Part shown: positions 6,566 to 7,185 of the stretch, one piece after another | Position numbering within the stretch: position 1 is the stretch's first letter | Layout: the number at the start of each line of letters is the position of its first letter | DNA from: Candidatus Pelagibacter sp. | GTDB taxonomy: Bacteria; Pseudomonadota; Alphaproteobacteria; Pelagibacterales; Pelagibacteraceae | Direction of reading: 5' to 3' | NCBI GenBank assembly: GCA_016777545.1 | Contig: JADHRH010000046.1 | Span: 1 to 7,185, forward strand | Length of the DNA: 7,185 bases | Notes under the pieces: generated by a model | What the model was told of the DNA's origin: nothing | Databases searched by the model: none | What the model saw: only the letters and a program-made list of their open reading frames with translations | Position numbers and translations under genes: made by a program

Positions 6566-6941
6566 ACCTAATTACAATCTTATAGATAAGTATAACTAAT
6601 ATTACACCTACAATATTTCCAAATAAATCACTCATCTCAAATCCACGATTTGGAATGATAATGTGAAATAGTTCTAAAAAAATTGATAATAGAATTAAAT
6701 AAACACTTAAAAGATTAATCTTTTTAGTATTATGAAAAGAAAGTACCCCTAAGCTTGTAAGTAAAAGAAAAGCATAGAAATGGTTTGATGAAATTATAAA
6801 ATCTTGAGTAATTTGGGGTTGTACATAACAATCATTATACAAAAAACATCCAAAAATACTCCCTGGGTATAAATAAAGTATTATCAATATGATATTTGAG
6901 GAATAAAACCCAATTCTAAAAAAGTATTTTAATTTATTCAT
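6552..6941 (-). CDS. VanZ-like small membrane protein
   Basis: The 129-residue protein has four predicted membrane helices (about 12-26, 54-69, 76-96 and 107-126). The pattern of polar residues matches the VanZ-like family: His54 in SNHFYAF, Glu90 and His93 in FLELFH, Arg99 in IPNRGFEMSDL, Asp105 and Asn109 in GNIVG. VanZ itself gives low-level teicoplanin resistance, but most family members have no known role; location in the cytoplasmic membrane is the only safe inference. Two cysteines (32 and 38) fall in the first loop. The gene overlaps the start of the lytic transglycosylase gene by 14 nt, which points to one mRNA and possibly an envelope-related role. The start ATG at 6941-6939 has no strong Shine-Dalgarno. 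It is divergent from gpmA. Confidence 0.75.
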   Translation of the reverse strand: MNKLKYFFRIGFYSSNIILIILYLYPGSIFGCFLYNDCYVQPQITQDFIISSNHFYAFLLLTSLGVLSFHNTKKINLLSVYLILLSIFLELFHIIIPNRGFEMSDLFGNIVGVILVILIYKIVIRYVKT

Positions 6942-6948
6942 AATAATC

Positions 6949-6970
6949 TTATTTATTTTATTTATTTTAT
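6949..6970. repeat. Tandem 9-bp repeat (TTATTTATT), about 2.4 copies
   Basis: TTATTTATT occupies 6949-6957 and again 6958-6966, followed by a partial TTAT at 6967-6970. It may simply be low-complexity AT DNA that helps promoter opening, or slippage-generated sequence. Confidence 0.6.
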
Positions 6971-6980
6971 CAGTTATCAG
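6967..6980. repeat. Tandem 7-bp repeat (TTATCAG), two perfect copies
   Basis: TTATCAG occurs at 6967-6973 and immediately again at 6974-6980, eleven to twenty-four bases before the gpmA start. Back-to-back heptamers could be half-sites for a regulator, or simply a short duplication. The function is unknown. Confidence 0.6.
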
Positions 6981-6990
6981 AATATATCAA

Positions 6991-7185
6991 ATGGCTCATT
7001 TAATTTTAGTAAGACATGGTCAAAGTGAATGGAATCTTGAGAAAAGATTTACGGGTTGGGTTGATGTTGATCTCACTGGGCAAGGGAAACTAGAAGCCTG
7101 TAAAGCTGGTGAATACATTAAAGAAATTAAAATTGATATTAATCATTTTTATTCATCATTTCAGTTAAGGGCTATTAACACACTA
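6991..7185 (+). CDS. gpmA: 2,3-bisphosphoglycerate-dependent phosphoglycerate mutase, N-terminal part (cut by window end)
   Basis: This cytoplasmic glycolytic/gluconeogenic enzyme interconverts 3- and 2-phosphoglycerate through a phosphohistidine. Translation from the ATG at 6991 gives 65 residues running off the right edge, out of about 230-250 in the family. LVRHGQSEWN at 6-15 holds the phosphorylated His9 next to Arg8, FTGWVDVDLT at 20-29 is the dPGM-specific signature that separates GpmA from other histidine phosphatases, and YSSFQLRAINTL at 54-65 matches the usual TS-x-L-x-RA-x-x-TL motif. The start is fixed by the family N-terminus. It is divergent from the VanZ-like/transglycosylase pair and looks like the start of a separate, housekeeping transcription unit. 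Confidence 0.95.
   Translation, partial: MAHLILVRHGQSEWNLEKRFTGWVDVDLTGQGKLEACKAGEYIKEIKIDINHFYSSFQLRAINTL

Larger units (their letters stand above)
6942..6990. promoter_or_regulatory. Divergent intergenic region between the VanZ-like gene and gpmA
   Basis: This 49-bp gap must hold or border the start signals of both flanking genes. It is almost pure A+T on its left side and is built mainly of two tandem repeats listed separately. No convincing sigma-70 pair or Shine-Dalgarno for gpmA could be picked out; the ten bases before the gpmA ATG read AATATATCAA. Confidence 0.35.

Overview
The window is AT-rich (roughly 70% A+T by eye) and very gene-dense. It holds eight genes, two of them cut by the window edges. 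Neighbouring genes are separated by 1-3 nt or overlap, the only two intergenic gaps are under 50 bp, and every stop codon visible is TAA. Together with the Gram-negative envelope genes (RND pump, lipoprotein lytic transglycosylase), this suggests a streamlined marine proteobacterium, most likely a SAR11/Pelagibacterales-type alphaproteobacterium. That placement is inference: SAR86 or another reduced AT-rich proteobacterium is not excluded. No rRNA, tRNA, CRISPR array, insertion sequence or phage gene was seen.

Layout: (1) 1-677, minus strand, the N-terminal 225 residues of a DMT/EamA-family membrane transporter that runs off the left edge. (2) A 35-bp divergent gap (678-712) with a 19-bp imperfect-centre palindrome next to a clear Shine-Dalgarno. 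(3) 713-5969, plus strand, a tight four-gene operon: msrA, a SseA-type 3-mercaptopyruvate sulfurtransferase, an unusually short RND periplasmic adaptor, and a full-length HAE1/AcrB-type RND permease. (4) 5966-6941, minus strand, a two-gene unit converging on the pump gene: a VanZ-like four-helix membrane protein followed, with a 14-nt overlap, by a lipoprotein with a lytic-transglycosylase domain. Its stop codon interlocks with that of the pump gene in the tetranucleotide TTAA. (5) A 49-bp divergent gap (6942-6990) made largely of short tandem repeats. (6) 6991-7185, plus strand, the start of gpmA (2,3-bisphosphoglycerate-dependent phosphoglycerate mutase), cut by the right edge.

How the genes may work together: MsrA repairs oxidised methionine, and 3-mercaptopyruvate sulfurtransferase makes persulfide/sulfane sulfur that can feed thioredoxin or glutathione. 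The adaptor and permease would form an inner-membrane efflux unit. Co-transcription suggests a sulfur/oxidative-stress module tied to export, though each gene could also be placed together only by genome streamlining. The most distinctive point is that the adaptor seems to lack the alpha-helical hairpin that normally docks on a TolC-type outer-membrane channel; no outer-membrane factor gene lies in the window. I see no clearly new multi-gene system, but the hairpin-less pump fused by operon structure to two sulfur-repair enzymes is the part most worth following up.
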